Source: Acidobacteriaceae bacterium
GTDB lineage: Bacteria; Acidobacteriota; Terriglobia; Terriglobales; Acidobacteriaceae
NCBI GenBank assembly: GCA_003131315.1
Contig: PKUV01000180.1
Coordinates: 1 to 64,000 of the forward strand
DNA length: 64,000 nucleotides
Direction of reading: 5' to 3'
Part shown: in pieces, positions 45,284 to 54,399 of the stretch
Numbering within the stretch: position 1 is the first letter of the stretch
Layout of the letters: every line of letters starts with the position of its first letter
Translations under genes and position numbers: made by a program
Notes under the pieces: generated by a model
What the model was told of the DNA's origin: nothing
Database searches by the model: none
What the model saw: the letters and a program-made list of their open reading frames with translations, nothing else

Positions 45284-46732
45284 ATGAATCTGCGAGAACG
45301 CATCCGCGACCGGTTGCAGCCGATCTATTTTCTGGGGCAGAATCCCATCACACTTACGGGCGCCGTGGTCACGACGAGCACGGCGCTTACCACAATCGCC
45401 TTCTGGTTCTACGACATCTTCTTGCCGGGTCCGCCGCATCCTTATATTGGCCTTCTGGTCTTTCTTATCCTCCCGGGCATTTTTGTACTCGGCTTGCTGC
45501 TGATTCCACTTGGCATCTGGCTCAGGCGACGAAGTCTAAGCGGGAGCGGGGAACTGCCGGCGGTTTTCCCCGCTGTCGACCTGGGGCTGCCAGTGGTGCG
45601 GCGTACTTTGGAGTACGTGGCAGCGGCGACCGTGCTCAATCTTCTCATTGTTGGGACCGCATCGTACCGCGGCGTGCAGTACATGGATTCGACGAGTTTC
45701 TGCGGGACGACTTGTCACCGCGTGATGGATCCCGAGTATACGGCCTATCAGAATTCTCCACACTCGCGTGTGGACTGTGTCGAGTGTCACATCGGGCCTG
45801 GAGCGGGTTGGTTTGTGCGATCGAAGCTTTCCGGTCTGCGGCAGGTTTTCGCGGTAACATTCCACACTTATTCGCGCCCCATTCCTTCGCCGGTAAGATA
45901 CCTCCGCCCAGCGCGCGAGACCTGTGAGCAGTGTCACTGGCCACAGCGCTTCACGGGCGACAAGTTCCTGGTGAACACAAGCTACAAGGACGACGAAAAA
46001 AACACGCCCCAGACGGACGTGTTGCTGCTGAAAGTGGGCGGGCGCACGTGGCAGGGTTCGGTCGGCATCCACGGGCACCACCTCTCCGACAACGCGCGCA
46101 TCCGCTACATTTCGACCGACGCCGAGCGGCAGACGATTCCGGCCGTGTACTACACCGACGATCAGGGAAAGACTACCGAATTCATTTCCACTGATGCGAA
46201 GCCCGCTCAACAACAATTGGACAAAGGGGAGCATCGCGTGATGGATTGCGTGGATTGCCACAATCGGCCCACGCATGCCTTCGACTTGCCCGAAAACGCA
46301 GTGGACAAGCAAATGTCGCTCGGGCGCATTAGCCCGGATCTTCCCTACATCAGGAAGAAGGCGGTCGAGGTTCTCAAGGTGAACTATTCCACTCGCGATG
46401 TGGCACAGCAGCGCATCACTGGCGAAATCAATAGTTTCTATCAGACGAATTACCCGAAGATCTACGAGGCGCGGCGCACGGTGGTGGAGCAAGCTGGCGC
46501 GGAGGTGGCGAGGATCTACCTGCGCAACATTTTCCCGGACATGCGCGTGACCTGGGGCACTCACCCGAATAATATTGGGCACAATGATTCGCCGGGCTGC
46601 TTCCGCTGCCATGACGGCAGTCATACCAGCGCCGATGGCCAGACCATCACCAACGACTGTTCCGCGTGCCATCAGGTTCTAGCGGCGGGTGAAGAAAATC
46701 CTAAGGTTCTGACCGACCTGGGAATGAAATAA
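45284..46732 (+). CDS. NapC/NirT-like multiheme cytochrome c
   Basis: A 482-aa protein with two or three N-terminal membrane helices followed by a NapC/NirT-type heme domain. Heme sites: one unusual CGTTCH (CxxxCH, with three residues between the cysteines), then CVECH, CEQCH, CVDCH, CFRCH and CSACH, six in all. NapC-type proteins oxidise membrane quinol and pass electrons to periplasmic partners. The ATG at 45284 (MNLRERIRDRL) is used; the ORF track's start adds a Cys-containing stretch. The downstream 19-heme cytochrome is a plausible acceptor. Confidence 0.88.
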   Translation: MNLRERIRDRLQPIYFLGQNPITLTGAVVTTSTALTTIAFWFYDIFLPGPPHPYIGLLVFLILPGIFVLGLLLIPLGIWLRRRSLSGSGELPAVFPAVDLGLPVVRRTLEYVAAATVLNLLIVGTASYRGVQYMDSTSFCGTTCHRVMDPEYTAYQNSPHSRVDCVECHIGPGAGWFVRSKLSGLRQVFAVTFHTYSRPIPSPVRYLRPARETCEQCHWPQRFTGDKFLVNTSYKDDEKNTPQTDVLLLKVGGRTWQGSVGIHGHHLSDNARIRYISTDAERQTIPAVYYTDDQGKTTEFISTDAKPAQQQLDKGEHRVMDCVDCHNRPTHAFDLPENAVDKQMSLGRISPDLPYIRKKAVEVLKVNYSTRDVAQQRITGEINSFYQTNYPKIYEARRTVVEQAGAEVARIYLRNIFPDMRVTWGTHPNNIGHNDSPGCFRCHDGSHTSADGQTITNDCSACHQVLAAGEENPKVLTDLGMK

Positions 46733-46806
46733 GCATTGCCGAAAGCTGGTTTCATAAATCGGTTTTGGGTAGGGCATGGCTTTACAGCTTGCGGAAAAAC
46801 TCTGGT

Positions 46807-46873
46807 TTCGTATCAGGGTATCGCTTTAGCGATACCGTAAGTTCTTCAAAATCAGACGCCCCTTCAGGGGCTG
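46807..46873. repeat. Double-hairpin interspersed repeat, copy A
   Basis: TTCGTATCAG precedes hairpin 1 (GGTATCGCT-TT-AGCGATACC); after 21 nt comes hairpin 2 (GCCCCT-TC-AGGGGC-like). Copies B (49922) and C (57774) have the same layout with compensatory changes in hairpin 1. A third hairpin, GGGCT-TT-AGCCC, lies nearby at about 46938-46949. The rest of the 46733-46983 gap holds nothing else recognisable. Confidence 0.8.
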
Positions 46874-46983
46874 GGCATCGAATATCGACTTTTTCCGCAG
46901 CCTGTTGAGCCGTGCCGTTCAGGGCCCAGAAGAATGCGGGCTTTAGCCCCTGAGGGACGTGCCTTCCGAGCGGGAAGGCCTTT

Positions 46984-49062
46984 ATGAATCCAGCTCGAGA
47001 ATTTGACATGGCTGAGACAAAAGTTGTGCGAAGGAAGAGGCGTGCTGGTCTGAGAATTATCGTCGCGACGCTCCTCGCCACGGTTTTCTCCCTTCTGTTT
47101 TCGGAAAGCCCCGGACGCGCCGCGCGGCGCGAAACCGACCAGCCTGGGGCGGAATGTCTCGCGTGCCACGGCGAGAAGAGCATGAACACGACGCGAGCCG
47201 GCAAAACGGTTTCGCTGTACGTGGACGGCAAGAAATTTGCGACTTCCGTACATGGCAGCTTCGGGTGCACGGGCTGCCATGCCGACCTGGAAGGAAAAGA
47301 GTTGCCGCACGAAACGCCGGCGCGTGTAAAGTGTGGCACGTGCCACGCCACCGAGCAGGAGCAACATGCCCGGTCCCTCCACGGGAAGGCGATTGCGCGC
47401 GGCGATCCGCTGGCGCCCCGCTGTGTGAATTGTCACGGGAACCACGACATCTATCCGGTGAAGGACCCGCGGTCCGCGGTGACGCCGCTGAAAGTGCCCT
47501 TCGTTTGCGGCCAGTGCCATCGCGAAGGAACTCCTGTGTCGCGCAATCGCCCCATTCCCCAGGACAATATTTTGGAGAACTACTCCGAGAGCATCCACGG
47601 AGAGGCGTTGCTGAAGAAGGGACTGTCGGTGGCCCCGACCTGCGCCACTTGCCACACCGCGCACTTGATATTGCCCCATACCGACCCCGCTTCCTCGATC
47701 GCTCGCCGGAACATTGCCGCCACCTGCACGAAATGCCACTCGCAAATCGAAGCGGTCCACCGGAAGATCATTCGTGGAGCGCTGTGGGAAAAGGAAGCCA
47801 ACGTCCTGCCGGCCTGCGTGGACTGCCATCAGCCGCATAAGATCAGGAATGTCTTCTATTCGCAGGGTATGGCCGATGCGGACTGCATGCATTGCCACGT
47901 CGACGAGAAGCTGCGTCGTGCGCGCGACGGGCAATCCATGTACGTCAGCGTAGGCGAGGTGAGCCATTCGCGCCACAACAAAGTTGCCTGCAGCCAGTGC
48001 CACTCGGAAGTAAACGCCTCCCGCGTTCGGCCTTGCGAGACGATCACCCACGAAGCGGACTGCACCTCGTGCCACGATGAAATTGGCAAGCAGTACATGT
48101 CCAGCATTCACGGACAACTCGTCGGCAAGAATAATCCGAATGCCCCGAGCTGCAAGGAATGCCATGGCACGCATGGAGTGCTTGGCAAACAGGACCCACA
48201 GTCGCTGACTTTTGCGACCAATGTTCCCTTGCTTTGCGGGCGGTGTCACCGGGAGGGCCAGAAGGCCGCGGTGCGCTACACCGGGAGGCAGCACGAAATC
48301 ATCGCGAACTACACGGAAAGCATTCACGGAAAATTACTGAAGAACGGCCTGACGGTGACGGCGACCTGCACCAGTTGCCACACCGCTCACCGTATCCTTC
48401 CCCGAACCGATCCGGAATCGAGTGTCAGCGCAGCCAACGTGCCGGCCACGTGCGGCCGGTGCCACCACGGCATCGAGGAGCAGTTCGAGAACAGCATCCA
48501 CGCCCAGCGGGTGAGCGGGTCCGCCAAGGAACTTCCCATTTGCAGCGATTGCCACACCGCCCACGCCATCCGCCGCACGGATCAGGACAATTTCCGGCTG
48601 GACGTGATGACAACGTGCGGACGCTGCCACGCGGAGATCGCCAAGACCTATTTTGATACCTATCACGGGAAGGTCTCGCGGCTGGGATACACGAAAGCGG
48701 CAAAGTGCTACGACTGCCATGGATCTCACGACGTGCTTAGGGTGACCGATCCACGCTCGCACCTCAGCCGGGCAAACGTGGCGGCCACTTGCCAGAAGTG
48801 CCATGCGGGCGCGACCCGCCGCTTCGCCGGATACCTGACGCACGCCACCCACCACGACCCGCGAAAGTACCCGTTCCTGTTCTACACCTTCTGGGGCATG
48901 ACCACGCTGCTCCTGGTGACATTCGTGGTCGGTGGCATGCATACGCTGCTCTGGCTGCCCCGAGCTTTCCAGATGCGCCAGGAGTTGCGCGCCGCGGAAG
49001 CGAAACGCTCGGCAACGCCTGAAACTCCCGCGAGCAAGGACAAGGAGAGCACCGATGCCTAA
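46984..49062 (+). CDS. 19-heme c-type cytochrome with C-terminal membrane anchor
   Basis: The 692-aa protein has a basic N-terminus with a signal segment (IIVATLLATVFSLLFS), 19 CxxCH motifs spread over residues about 58-610, and a C-terminal helix (FYTFWGMTTLLLVTFVVGGM). Repeated segments such as CATCHTAHLILPHTDP and CTSCHTAHRILPRTDP show internal duplication. It is anchored in the inner membrane with hemes in the periplasm. Its stop overlaps the ATG of a cytochrome b gene by 8 bp, so the pair probably works as a quinol:multiheme module. An alternative start is the ATG at 47008. Confidence 0.92.
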   Translation: MNPAREFDMAETKVVRRKRRAGLRIIVATLLATVFSLLFSESPGRAARRETDQPGAECLACHGEKSMNTTRAGKTVSLYVDGKKFATSVHGSFGCTGCHADLEGKELPHETPARVKCGTCHATEQEQHARSLHGKAIARGDPLAPRCVNCHGNHDIYPVKDPRSAVTPLKVPFVCGQCHREGTPVSRNRPIPQDNILENYSESIHGEALLKKGLSVAPTCATCHTAHLILPHTDPASSIARRNIAATCTKCHSQIEAVHRKIIRGALWEKEANVLPACVDCHQPHKIRNVFYSQGMADADCMHCHVDEKLRRARDGQSMYVSVGEVSHSRHNKVACSQCHSEVNASRVRPCETITHEADCTSCHDEIGKQYMSSIHGQLVGKNNPNAPSCKECHGTHGVLGKQDPQSLTFATNVPLLCGRCHREGQKAAVRYTGRQHEIIANYTESIHGKLLKNGLTVTATCTSCHTAHRILPRTDPESSVSAANVPATCGRCHHGIEEQFENSIHAQRVSGSAKELPICSDCHTAHAIRRTDQDNFRLDVMTTCGRCHAEIAKTYFDTYHGKVSRLGYTKAAKCYDCHGSHDVLRVTDPRSHLSRANVAATCQKCHAGATRRFAGYLTHATHHDPRKYPFLFYTFWGMTTLLLVTFVVGGMHTLLWLPRAFQMRQELRAAEAKRSATPETPASKDKESTDA

Positions 49063-49900
49063 GGGCGAAGTTGCAGAACGCCAGTTCATCCGGTTCTCCC
49101 GGCTGCAGCGGATCCTGCACATCTGCATGATCGTGAGCTTCATGTGTCTGGCGCTGACGGGGTTAACCCTGAAGTTCTCCTACACGAAATGGGCGGCGGT
49201 GCTTTCTCATCTGCTCGGGGGATTCGAGAACGCGGGCTACATTCACCGGAGTGCCGCCGTCGTGATGTTCGGAGTTTTCATTACCCATCTGGTGGACCTG
49301 TACAAGTTGAAGAAAAGGGAGCACGCTTCGTGGCGCGTGCTGCTGCTGGGACCGGGCAGCATGATCCCCAACCGAAGGGACTTAGCTGAGTTTGTGGGCA
49401 CGCTGAAGTGGTTTGTGGGCCGGGGCGAGCGGCCTGCCTATGGCCGCTGGACGTACTGGGAAAAATTCGACTATTTCGCGGTGTTTTGGGGGATCGCGGT
49501 GATCGGTTCTACCGGCCTCACGCTGTGGTTCCCGGTGCTCTTCACGCGGTTTTTGCCGGGGTCGTTCCTCAACGTCGCAACCATCATTCACAGCGACGAG
49601 GGGCTGCTCGCCACGGGCTTCATCTTTACCGTGCATTTCTTCAATACCCACTTGCGGCCCGAAAAGTTTCCCATGGACATCACGGTATTCACCGGGCGCA
49701 TGGAGCTGGAAGAATTAAAAAGGGACAAGCCGAGAGAGTATGAAGCGCTGGTCGCCAGCGGGGAGCTGGAGGAAAAAATGGAGGAGGCTTATCCAGCGAT
49801 CGTCACTCGTACGATTCGAGCCTTCGCCTGGGGAGCGCTGGCGGTGGGATTCAGCATTGTGCTGTGGATCATCTATGCGATGTTGTTCGCATACCGCTAG
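49055..49900 (+). CDS. Cytochrome b561/FdnI-like membrane subunit
   Basis: A 281-aa membrane protein of four to five helices with His in [40 protein letters not shown] and [12 protein letters not shown], the di-heme b pattern of formate dehydrogenase gamma and Ni-hydrogenase cytochrome b subunits. It starts inside the end of the 19-heme gene (ATGCCTAA), so the two are coupled. Likely role: quinone/quinol exchange for the 19-heme cytochrome. Confidence 0.88.
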   Translation: MPKGEVAERQFIRFSRLQRILHICMIVSFMCLALTGLTLKFSYTKWAAVLSHLLGGFENAGYIHRSAAVVMFGVFITHLVDLYKLKKREHASWRVLLLGPGSMIPNRRDLAEFVGTLKWFVGRGERPAYGRWTYWEKFDYFAVFWGIAVIGSTGLTLWFPVLFTRFLPGSFLNVATIIHSDEGLLATGFIFTVHFFNTHLRPEKFPMDITVFTGRMELEELKRDKPREYEALVASGELEEKMEEAYPAIVTRTIRAFAWGALAVGFSIVLWIIYAMLFAYR

Positions 49901-49921
49901 CAGCCCATGGTGCAAGTAAGG

Positions 49922-49989
49922 TTCGTATCAGGGCACGCCTTCAGGCGTGCCGTGAGTCCCGCGTTATGAAAGCGCCTTCAGGCGCTGAG
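49922..49989. repeat. Double-hairpin interspersed repeat, copy B
   Basis: Same layout as copy A: TTCGTATCAG, then GGCACGCCT-TC-AGGCGTGCC, a 19-nt spacer and AGCGCCT-TC-AGGCGCT. Every change from copy A in hairpin 1 is matched on the other arm. Confidence 0.8.
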
Positions 49990-50060
49990 GTCGTAGATTC
50001 GAGTTTCACCACAGGCCGCTAGAGCGGACTTGCGGTTGAATTGCTGTGAAGGGCGTTGAA

Positions 50061-52184
50061 ATGCTCGCGACTCGGGTTGCTTTGGTTTACCTGGCTTTGA
50101 TTTGGACTTCGGCTTCGGCCTTGCCGGCTGGAGACCAGGAATGTCTGGCGTGCCATGGCGAGGCGGGAATGAAGTCCGGCGCCGGGAAGAGCATTTCGAT
50201 CGACCCGGCCAGGCACGCAGCCAGCGCCCACGGGGTTCTCGGCTGCAAGGACTGCCACACCGCCATCAAAGATTTCCCGCATCCCGTCAAAATCGCCAAA
50301 GTGCGATGCGCCACATGCCATGCGGACGAGGCCAAGTCCTTCCCCGCCAGCGCCCACTCCATCCTCGGCGAATCCGCGTGCGCTTCGTGTCATGGCAGCG
50401 TGCACGATCTCAGGACGGCGGAAAATCTGATTCCCGGAAAGTGCGCGGAGTGCCATGCGCAGGAAGTGAAGGACCTCGAATCCAGCATCCACGGGCAGGC
50501 CGCGAAGAGCGGCGACCCCGACGCGCCCCAATGCGCGTCCTGCCACGGCCTCATCCACGCTGTGAAAGCCTCCAGCGAAGCGGACTCGACCATTGCTCGT
50601 AAGAATTTGGCGGATACTTGCGCAAAATGCCACAGCGATGCGGGATTTTTGTCGCGGCACAAAATTCCGGTGGCGCATCCGGTGAATTCCTATAAGCAGA
50701 GCGTTCACGGGCGCGCGGTCGCGCTCGGTAAGGATGCGGCGGTGTGTTCCAGTTGCCATGGCAGTCATGACATCTATCCCGCCACCGATTCGCGATCCAA
50801 GGTCAATCGCTGGAAAGTGCCGGAGACATGCGCGCAATGCCACAAGGAAATCGCCCGTCAGTTCAACGAGAGTGTCCACGGGGAGGCGGTCAAGGCCGGG
50901 GTGCGGGATGCGCCCGTTTGCATCGACTGCCACGGTGAGCACCTGATCATGGACCCGAAGAGCTCGGCCTCGCCCTTAAATGCCGAGAATATCTCCGCGG
51001 AGACCTGCGGGCGTTGCCATGGCGATCCCCGCCTGGCACTGCGCTATGATTTGCCAGCGGATCGCCTGCCTTCCTACGCCGGCAGCTATCACGGGCTGGC
51101 CCTCAAAGGCGGGAAAGTGACCGCGGCGAATTGCGCTTCGTGCCATGGGGTGCATGCCATTCTCCGTTCGAGCGACCCGCGCTCCACCGTCAATGCCGCA
51201 AACCTCCCGAAAACGTGCGGGCAATGTCACAAGGGCGTGGTCGAAGACAAATTCACCATCGGTCCCGTACATGTGCAGACCAACGTGGGCCCCAATCACC
51301 CAGTTGTGCAGTGGATTCGCTGGACGTACTGGGTGCTGATCCCGGCGACGCTGGGCTTCATGCTGCTGCACAATTTGCTGGACCTGCTGAGCAAGCTGAT
51401 CCGGCGCCGCCCACGGAGGGAATCCGGCGAGATGGTGCGGCGGATGAACTTGTGGTTCCGCGTCGCGCACTGGGGCATCATGGTGAGTTTCCCGACGCTG
51501 GTGTTCACGGGATTTGCGTTGAAGTATCCGGAGAGTTGGTGGTCCAAGCCGCTGCTGCTCTGGGAGTCCGGCACCGGCGTGCGCGGCGGGCTGCACCGCA
51601 CCGCGGCGGTTGTGCTAATCGCGGCCACGGTCTTCCACGTGATTCACCTCGCCGTAAACCGGCGGGACCGCTTGTTCCTGAAGGCGATGCTGCCGGAATT
51701 GAAAGACGCGACTGATCTGGTGCAGGTCTTCTCCTACAATCTGGGACTCACGAAAATCGAGCCGCGCTTCGCAAAATTCAATTATGCGGAGAAGATGGAA
51801 TACTGGGCCTTTATGTGGGGCACCGTCGTCATGGGCCTCTCCGGCTTCCTGCTGTGGTTCAACAATTTTACGCTGCGCCATTTTCCGAAATGGGTGACGG
51901 ACGCGGCCACGGCAGTGCATTGGTATGAGGCGCTCCTGGCCACCTTCTCCATCCTCATCTGGCACTTCTACATGGTGATCTTCGACCCGCTGGTCTACCC
52001 GATGGATACCGCTTGGCTCAACGGCAAAGTCCCAGCCGATCATTACCGCCATTCCCGCCCGCAGTATTTGCGCGCCCTGGAACGGGCCCACCTGGTCGAG
52101 CTGCCCGGTGAGTCTGCCGATTACGAGGATGAGCAGGGAACTGGCGACGATCCAGGCGACAAGCCACACGGGAAGAACGTATAG
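50061..52184 (+). CDS. 13-heme cytochrome fused to a cytochrome b domain
   Basis: The 707-aa protein carries a signal peptide (VALVYLALIWTSASA), 13 CxxCH sites up to about residue 395, then a membrane domain of four to five helices with His ligands (RVAHWGIMVSF, GLHRTAAVVLIAATVFHVIHLA, AVHWYEALLATFSILIWHFYM). The C-terminal half resembles the separate cytochrome b at 49055; the N-terminal half resembles the 19-heme protein. So this is a one-chain version of the neighbouring two-gene module. I start at the ATG at 50061 (AGGG 7 nt upstream) rather than the GTG at 50046. Confidence 0.9.
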   Translation: MLATRVALVYLALIWTSASALPAGDQECLACHGEAGMKSGAGKSISIDPARHAASAHGVLGCKDCHTAIKDFPHPVKIAKVRCATCHADEAKSFPASAHSILGESACASCHGSVHDLRTAENLIPGKCAECHAQEVKDLESSIHGQAAKSGDPDAPQCASCHGLIHAVKASSEADSTIARKNLADTCAKCHSDAGFLSRHKIPVAHPVNSYKQSVHGRAVALGKDAAVCSSCHGSHDIYPATDSRSKVNRWKVPETCAQCHKEIARQFNESVHGEAVKAGVRDAPVCIDCHGEHLIMDPKSSASPLNAENISAETCGRCHGDPRLALRYDLPADRLPSYAGSYHGLALKGGKVTAANCASCHGVHAILRSSDPRSTVNAANLPKTCGQCHKGVVEDKFTIGPVHVQTNVGPNHPVVQWIRWTYWVLIPATLGFMLLHNLLDLLSKLIRRRPRRESGEMVRRMNLWFRVAHWGIMVSFPTLVFTGFALKYPESWWSKPLLLWESGTGVRGGLHRTAAVVLIAATVFHVIHLAVNRRDRLFLKAMLPELKDATDLVQVFSYNLGLTKIEPRFAKFNYAEKMEYWAFMWGTVVMGLSGFLLWFNNFTLRHFPKWVTDAATAVHWYEALLATFSILIWHFYMVIFDPLVYPMDTAWLNGKVPADHYRHSRPQYLRALERAHLVELPGESADYEDEQGTGDDPGDKPHGKNV

Positions 52185-52208
52185 AAAGCAGCCGAGGGTT
52201 GTGTAGGG

Positions 52209-52235
52209 CGGACACTCCTGTCCGCTGCCTTTGAC
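52209..52235 (+). terminator. Possible terminator/REP hairpin after the fusion cytochrome
   Basis: A perfect 7-bp stem, GCGGACA with TGTCCGC, a 4-nt loop and a T-rich but interrupted tail. It lies 24 bp after the stop codon. It may be a REP-type element doubling as a terminator. Confidence 0.45.
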
Positions 52236-52730
52236 TTTTTCTATTTACCCCGATGTTACTAACCGGATAGTATGCGGTACCCCCTTTCTGTGGACCGATA
52301 ATCACAACTTGCACGGTTGGCAAAGATTGCCAAAGATTGCCAATGTATATGGGGTACCCCCCTCCCCCCTGTCTATTGGAATCATAGGGTTAGGAGGAAA
52401 TTCCCGCTAGATCTTTGAGTTTAAATGACTTAGAGGTAAAGTCTTTATTCGTCAATGACTTAGCTCGCTTTTTCGCTTCTCTCGGGCTTCGGCGGCGGGC
52501 TGACGCCCGCTCATTTTCCCAAATTGGTGTTTTCAAAGAGCGCCGACTAGTGGGGCTGGGGCAGCTTCGAGGGCCGTCTTCGGTGACGGACACACCTCTG
52601 TTCTGCCACAGGTCGATCTCTATTGTCGCCGACGGGCGGTTGGAAGTCTGTGATGGTGCTCACTGGGCGTTTGTGATGAAAAAGAGATGAGGTATTTTCG
52701 GGGTACTTCGAGAGATTGCAGCATCAACGG

Positions 52731-52764
52731 GCCCGCCCAAGCGGAGCTTGGACGGGGCACCCTC
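52731..52764 (+). repeat. REP element R1
   Basis: 34-bp imperfect palindrome GCCCGCCCAAGCGGAGCTTG followed by GACGGGGCACCCTC. It is identical to R3 (54287) and, inverted with two loop changes, to R2 (53645). Upstream of both R1 and R3 are similar CTGTGATG and GTGATGAAAAA words, so the shared element is longer than the hairpin. Confidence 0.85.
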
Positions 52765-52847
52765 CGGATTTTCAAATGACGATGATAAGGTGGGTCACCC
52801 GCCATTCTAGTGTTGCCCCCGGGATTGTTCTAGTGAAACCTCTTAGG

Positions 52848-53510
52848 CTAGGGCTTCTTCAGCGGTGGCTTCTTCGCGTCGGCGAGCTTGGCGTTCAGCG
52901 CGTCTCGCTTCTTCTCGGCTTCCGCTGGGCCGACGAAATAGTGATCGAAAAGCTGCACGAGGGTATCGAGGGTCCAATCCGCTTCGCCGTCTTCGACCTC
53001 AACAATCTCCCCTGAGTTGGTGCTCTTGATCGGATGCGCAGCAAAGTTTCCGATGTGGCGAATTGCGTCGATGTCGTTCGCGATGTAAGTGGGCAGCTGC
53101 TTTGAGGCGAGGACTTCGTCGATTTCGTTGCTGAGGTCTTGCGGCTTCACCTTTGCGTGTTCGCGGAGAATGATCTGCAGGCAGCGGCGGCCGAGAGCAG
53201 CGCTAGACTTGGGGCTGTCAGCGAGCACAGCGCAGGCCTCATTATAGTCCTCGGCGAGGCCTTTAGCAACTTCTGGCGGAGCTGGCTTGCGCGAGGCACC
53301 TTCTTTGGGATGGAACGGGCGGGTCTTCTGGACGTAGGACATGTACCCTTGTCTGCTCGGGTTCTCCGGGCCACTGACGAGTCGCATGTTGATTCTTCCG
53401 CAGCGTGGGCATTTCTCCGACTCGATTACCCAGACGCCGCCTGGGTCGATCCCAACATGCTGCACCTTTGTGTCGGGATGGTAGTCAGCAGAACAGTGGC
53501 CGCATTGCAC
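52848..53510 (-). CDS. DUF4145 domain protein with N-terminal zinc ribbon
   Basis: A 220-aa protein. Four cysteines near the N-terminus (CGHC, then CPRC about 27 residues on) form a zinc ribbon. The C-terminal part matches the DUF4145 pattern: SSAALGRRCLQIILREH, then a helix pair and IDAIRHIGNFAAHP. Such domains occur beside restriction and defence nucleases, but the role is unknown. I use the GTG at 53510, since GGAGGT lies 5 nt upstream; the ORF track's ATG adds 33 basic residues. It lies between REP copies R1 and R2, next to the transposase. Confidence 0.82.
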   Translation of the reverse strand: MQCGHCSADYHPDTKVQHVGIDPGGVWVIESEKCPRCGRINMRLVSGPENPSRQGYMSYVQKTRPFHPKEGASRKPAPPEVAKGLAEDYNEACAVLADSPKSSAALGRRCLQIILREHAKVKPQDLSNEIDEVLASKQLPTYIANDIDAIRHIGNFAAHPIKSTNSGEIVEVEDGEADWTLDTLVQLFDHYFVGPAEAEKKRDALNAKLADAKKPPLKKP

Positions 53511-53644
53511 GTTTGACCTCCGCTTTTTGCTCCCTTGATTGTAGCGGTGTCCTCGGGTTTGTTCGCGGTGCTTTTTGACGGAGAGATGTATACGATTCGT
53601 TTGGCCCAAAGAGGGCCCGGACTAGCGCAGTCGTTTGAACTCGC

Positions 53645-53678
53645 GAGGGTGCCCCGTCCAAGCTTTGCTTGGGCGGGC
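53645..53678 (-). repeat. REP element R2
   Basis: Inverted copy of R1/R3, starting GAGGGTGCCCCGTCCAAGC on the plus strand. It abuts the stop codon of the RAYT transposase gene with no gap. Confidence 0.85.
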
Positions 53679-54215
53679 CTACGGGGCTGGATGCTTCCTT
53701 ACGGTTAGAAAAATACCCGACGGCTCTCGCTTTCGCGCGGTCCACTGCGACTCGATTTCTACTTGGCCCGCTTCGCCGCCGGCATAATGACAGAAGCTAC
53801 TCCAGACCCAGTCTTCGGGACGCGCGACTAACCCGCGTGTCACCGGATTCCGGTGAATGTAACGAAGCTTCTCGATAAACTTATGCTCGCTCCACACGTT
53901 GAAATCGTAGTACCGGGCCTGCCAGAAGGGGTCTGCGGCTCGTAAGGCCAACGTCCGCGCTACCGACTGCTTCAGCGACTGCATTACCTGCGACAGTGAT
54001 CCCTGCTCCGGTTCGTTTACCAACATGTGGACGTGCTCGGGCATTACGACATAGCCGTACACGCATAGCCCGTAATGTTGTCGTACCCGCTCCAGGGAGG
54101 CTTCGAATGTGGTCCGGGACGGTGCGTTCGCGAAGTTTGGGCGCCTTTTGTAACAACTGAAGGTGAGGAAGTGTAGCTGGCCGGTTTGCTGATATCGCTT
54201 CAGTCCCCAAGGCAT
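53679..54215 (-). CDS. REP-associated tyrosine transposase (RAYT, Y1/IS200-like)
   Basis: A 178-aa single-strand transposase. The HUH motif is EHVHMLV (about residue 60) and the catalytic Tyr is probably in the FIEKLRYIHRNPV segment (about residue 125), which is the RAYT signature. RAYTs nick and move REP hairpins rather than whole insertion sequences. The gene is flanked by REP copies R2 and R3 in inverted orientation, the usual single-copy RAYT layout. I start at the ATG at 54215 (MPWGLKRYQQTG). Confidence 0.92.
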   Translation of the reverse strand: MPWGLKRYQQTGQLHFLTFSCYKRRPNFANAPSRTTFEASLERVRQHYGLCVYGYVVMPEHVHMLVNEPEQGSLSQVMQSLKQSVARTLALRAADPFWQARYYDFNVWSEHKFIEKLRYIHRNPVTRGLVARPEDWVWSSFCHYAGGEAGQVEIESQWTARKREPSGIFLTVRKHPAP

Positions 54216-54286
54216 TTCGAGAACGTACCCCGAAACTGATTGCTTCGTCTGTGATGGAAAAATGGTGAGTCTGTGATGAAAAACTG

Positions 54287-54320
54287 GCCCGCCCAAGCGG
54301 AGCTTGGACGGGGCACCCTC
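54287..54320 (+). repeat. REP element R3
   Basis: A 34-bp palindrome identical to R1, upstream of the transposase start and inverted with respect to R2. It lies between the transposase and the crp-type gene. Confidence 0.85.
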
Positions 54321-54342
54321 GTACCCGCTCTCGAAAGGAAAC

Positions 54343-54368
54343 GGGGCCGGTGGAGGATGACCGGCCCC
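54343..54368 (-). terminator. Intrinsic terminator of the Crp/Fnr gene
   Basis: GGGGCCGGT and ACCGGCCCC form a perfect 9-bp stem with an 8-nt loop, 32 bp after the stop codon on the minus strand. On that strand a GTTTCCTTTC tail follows, T-rich but not a pure run. Confidence 0.65.
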
Positions 54369-54399
54369 GACGAGCGGCTTATCTTACTTCGCAATACTT

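Larger units (their letters stand above)
52185..52847. other. 663-bp intergenic stretch with repeats
   Basis: No gene is supported. Seen from left to right: hairpin GCGGACA-CTCC-TGTCCGC (52209-52226), possibly the terminator of the fusion cytochrome since TTTGACTTTTT follows; two GGTACCCCC copies; a 10-nt repeat (GCCAAAGATT) near 52317-52343; an AT-richer patch; and REP copy R1. The patch 52380-52480 recalls wording in the 210-290 region (AATCATAGG, GACTTAG), possibly a shared intergenic element, but the similarity is weak. Confidence 0.5.

Noticed and set aside
52415-52690. A 91-aa ORF in the large intergenic stretch
   Set aside because: It has no ribosome-binding site, no family resemblance, and runs into the words shared by the REP flanks.
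53511-53609. N-terminal extension of the DUF4145 protein
   Set aside because: GGAGGT 5 nt before the GTG at 53510 marks that codon as the start; the extension is basic and does not match the family.
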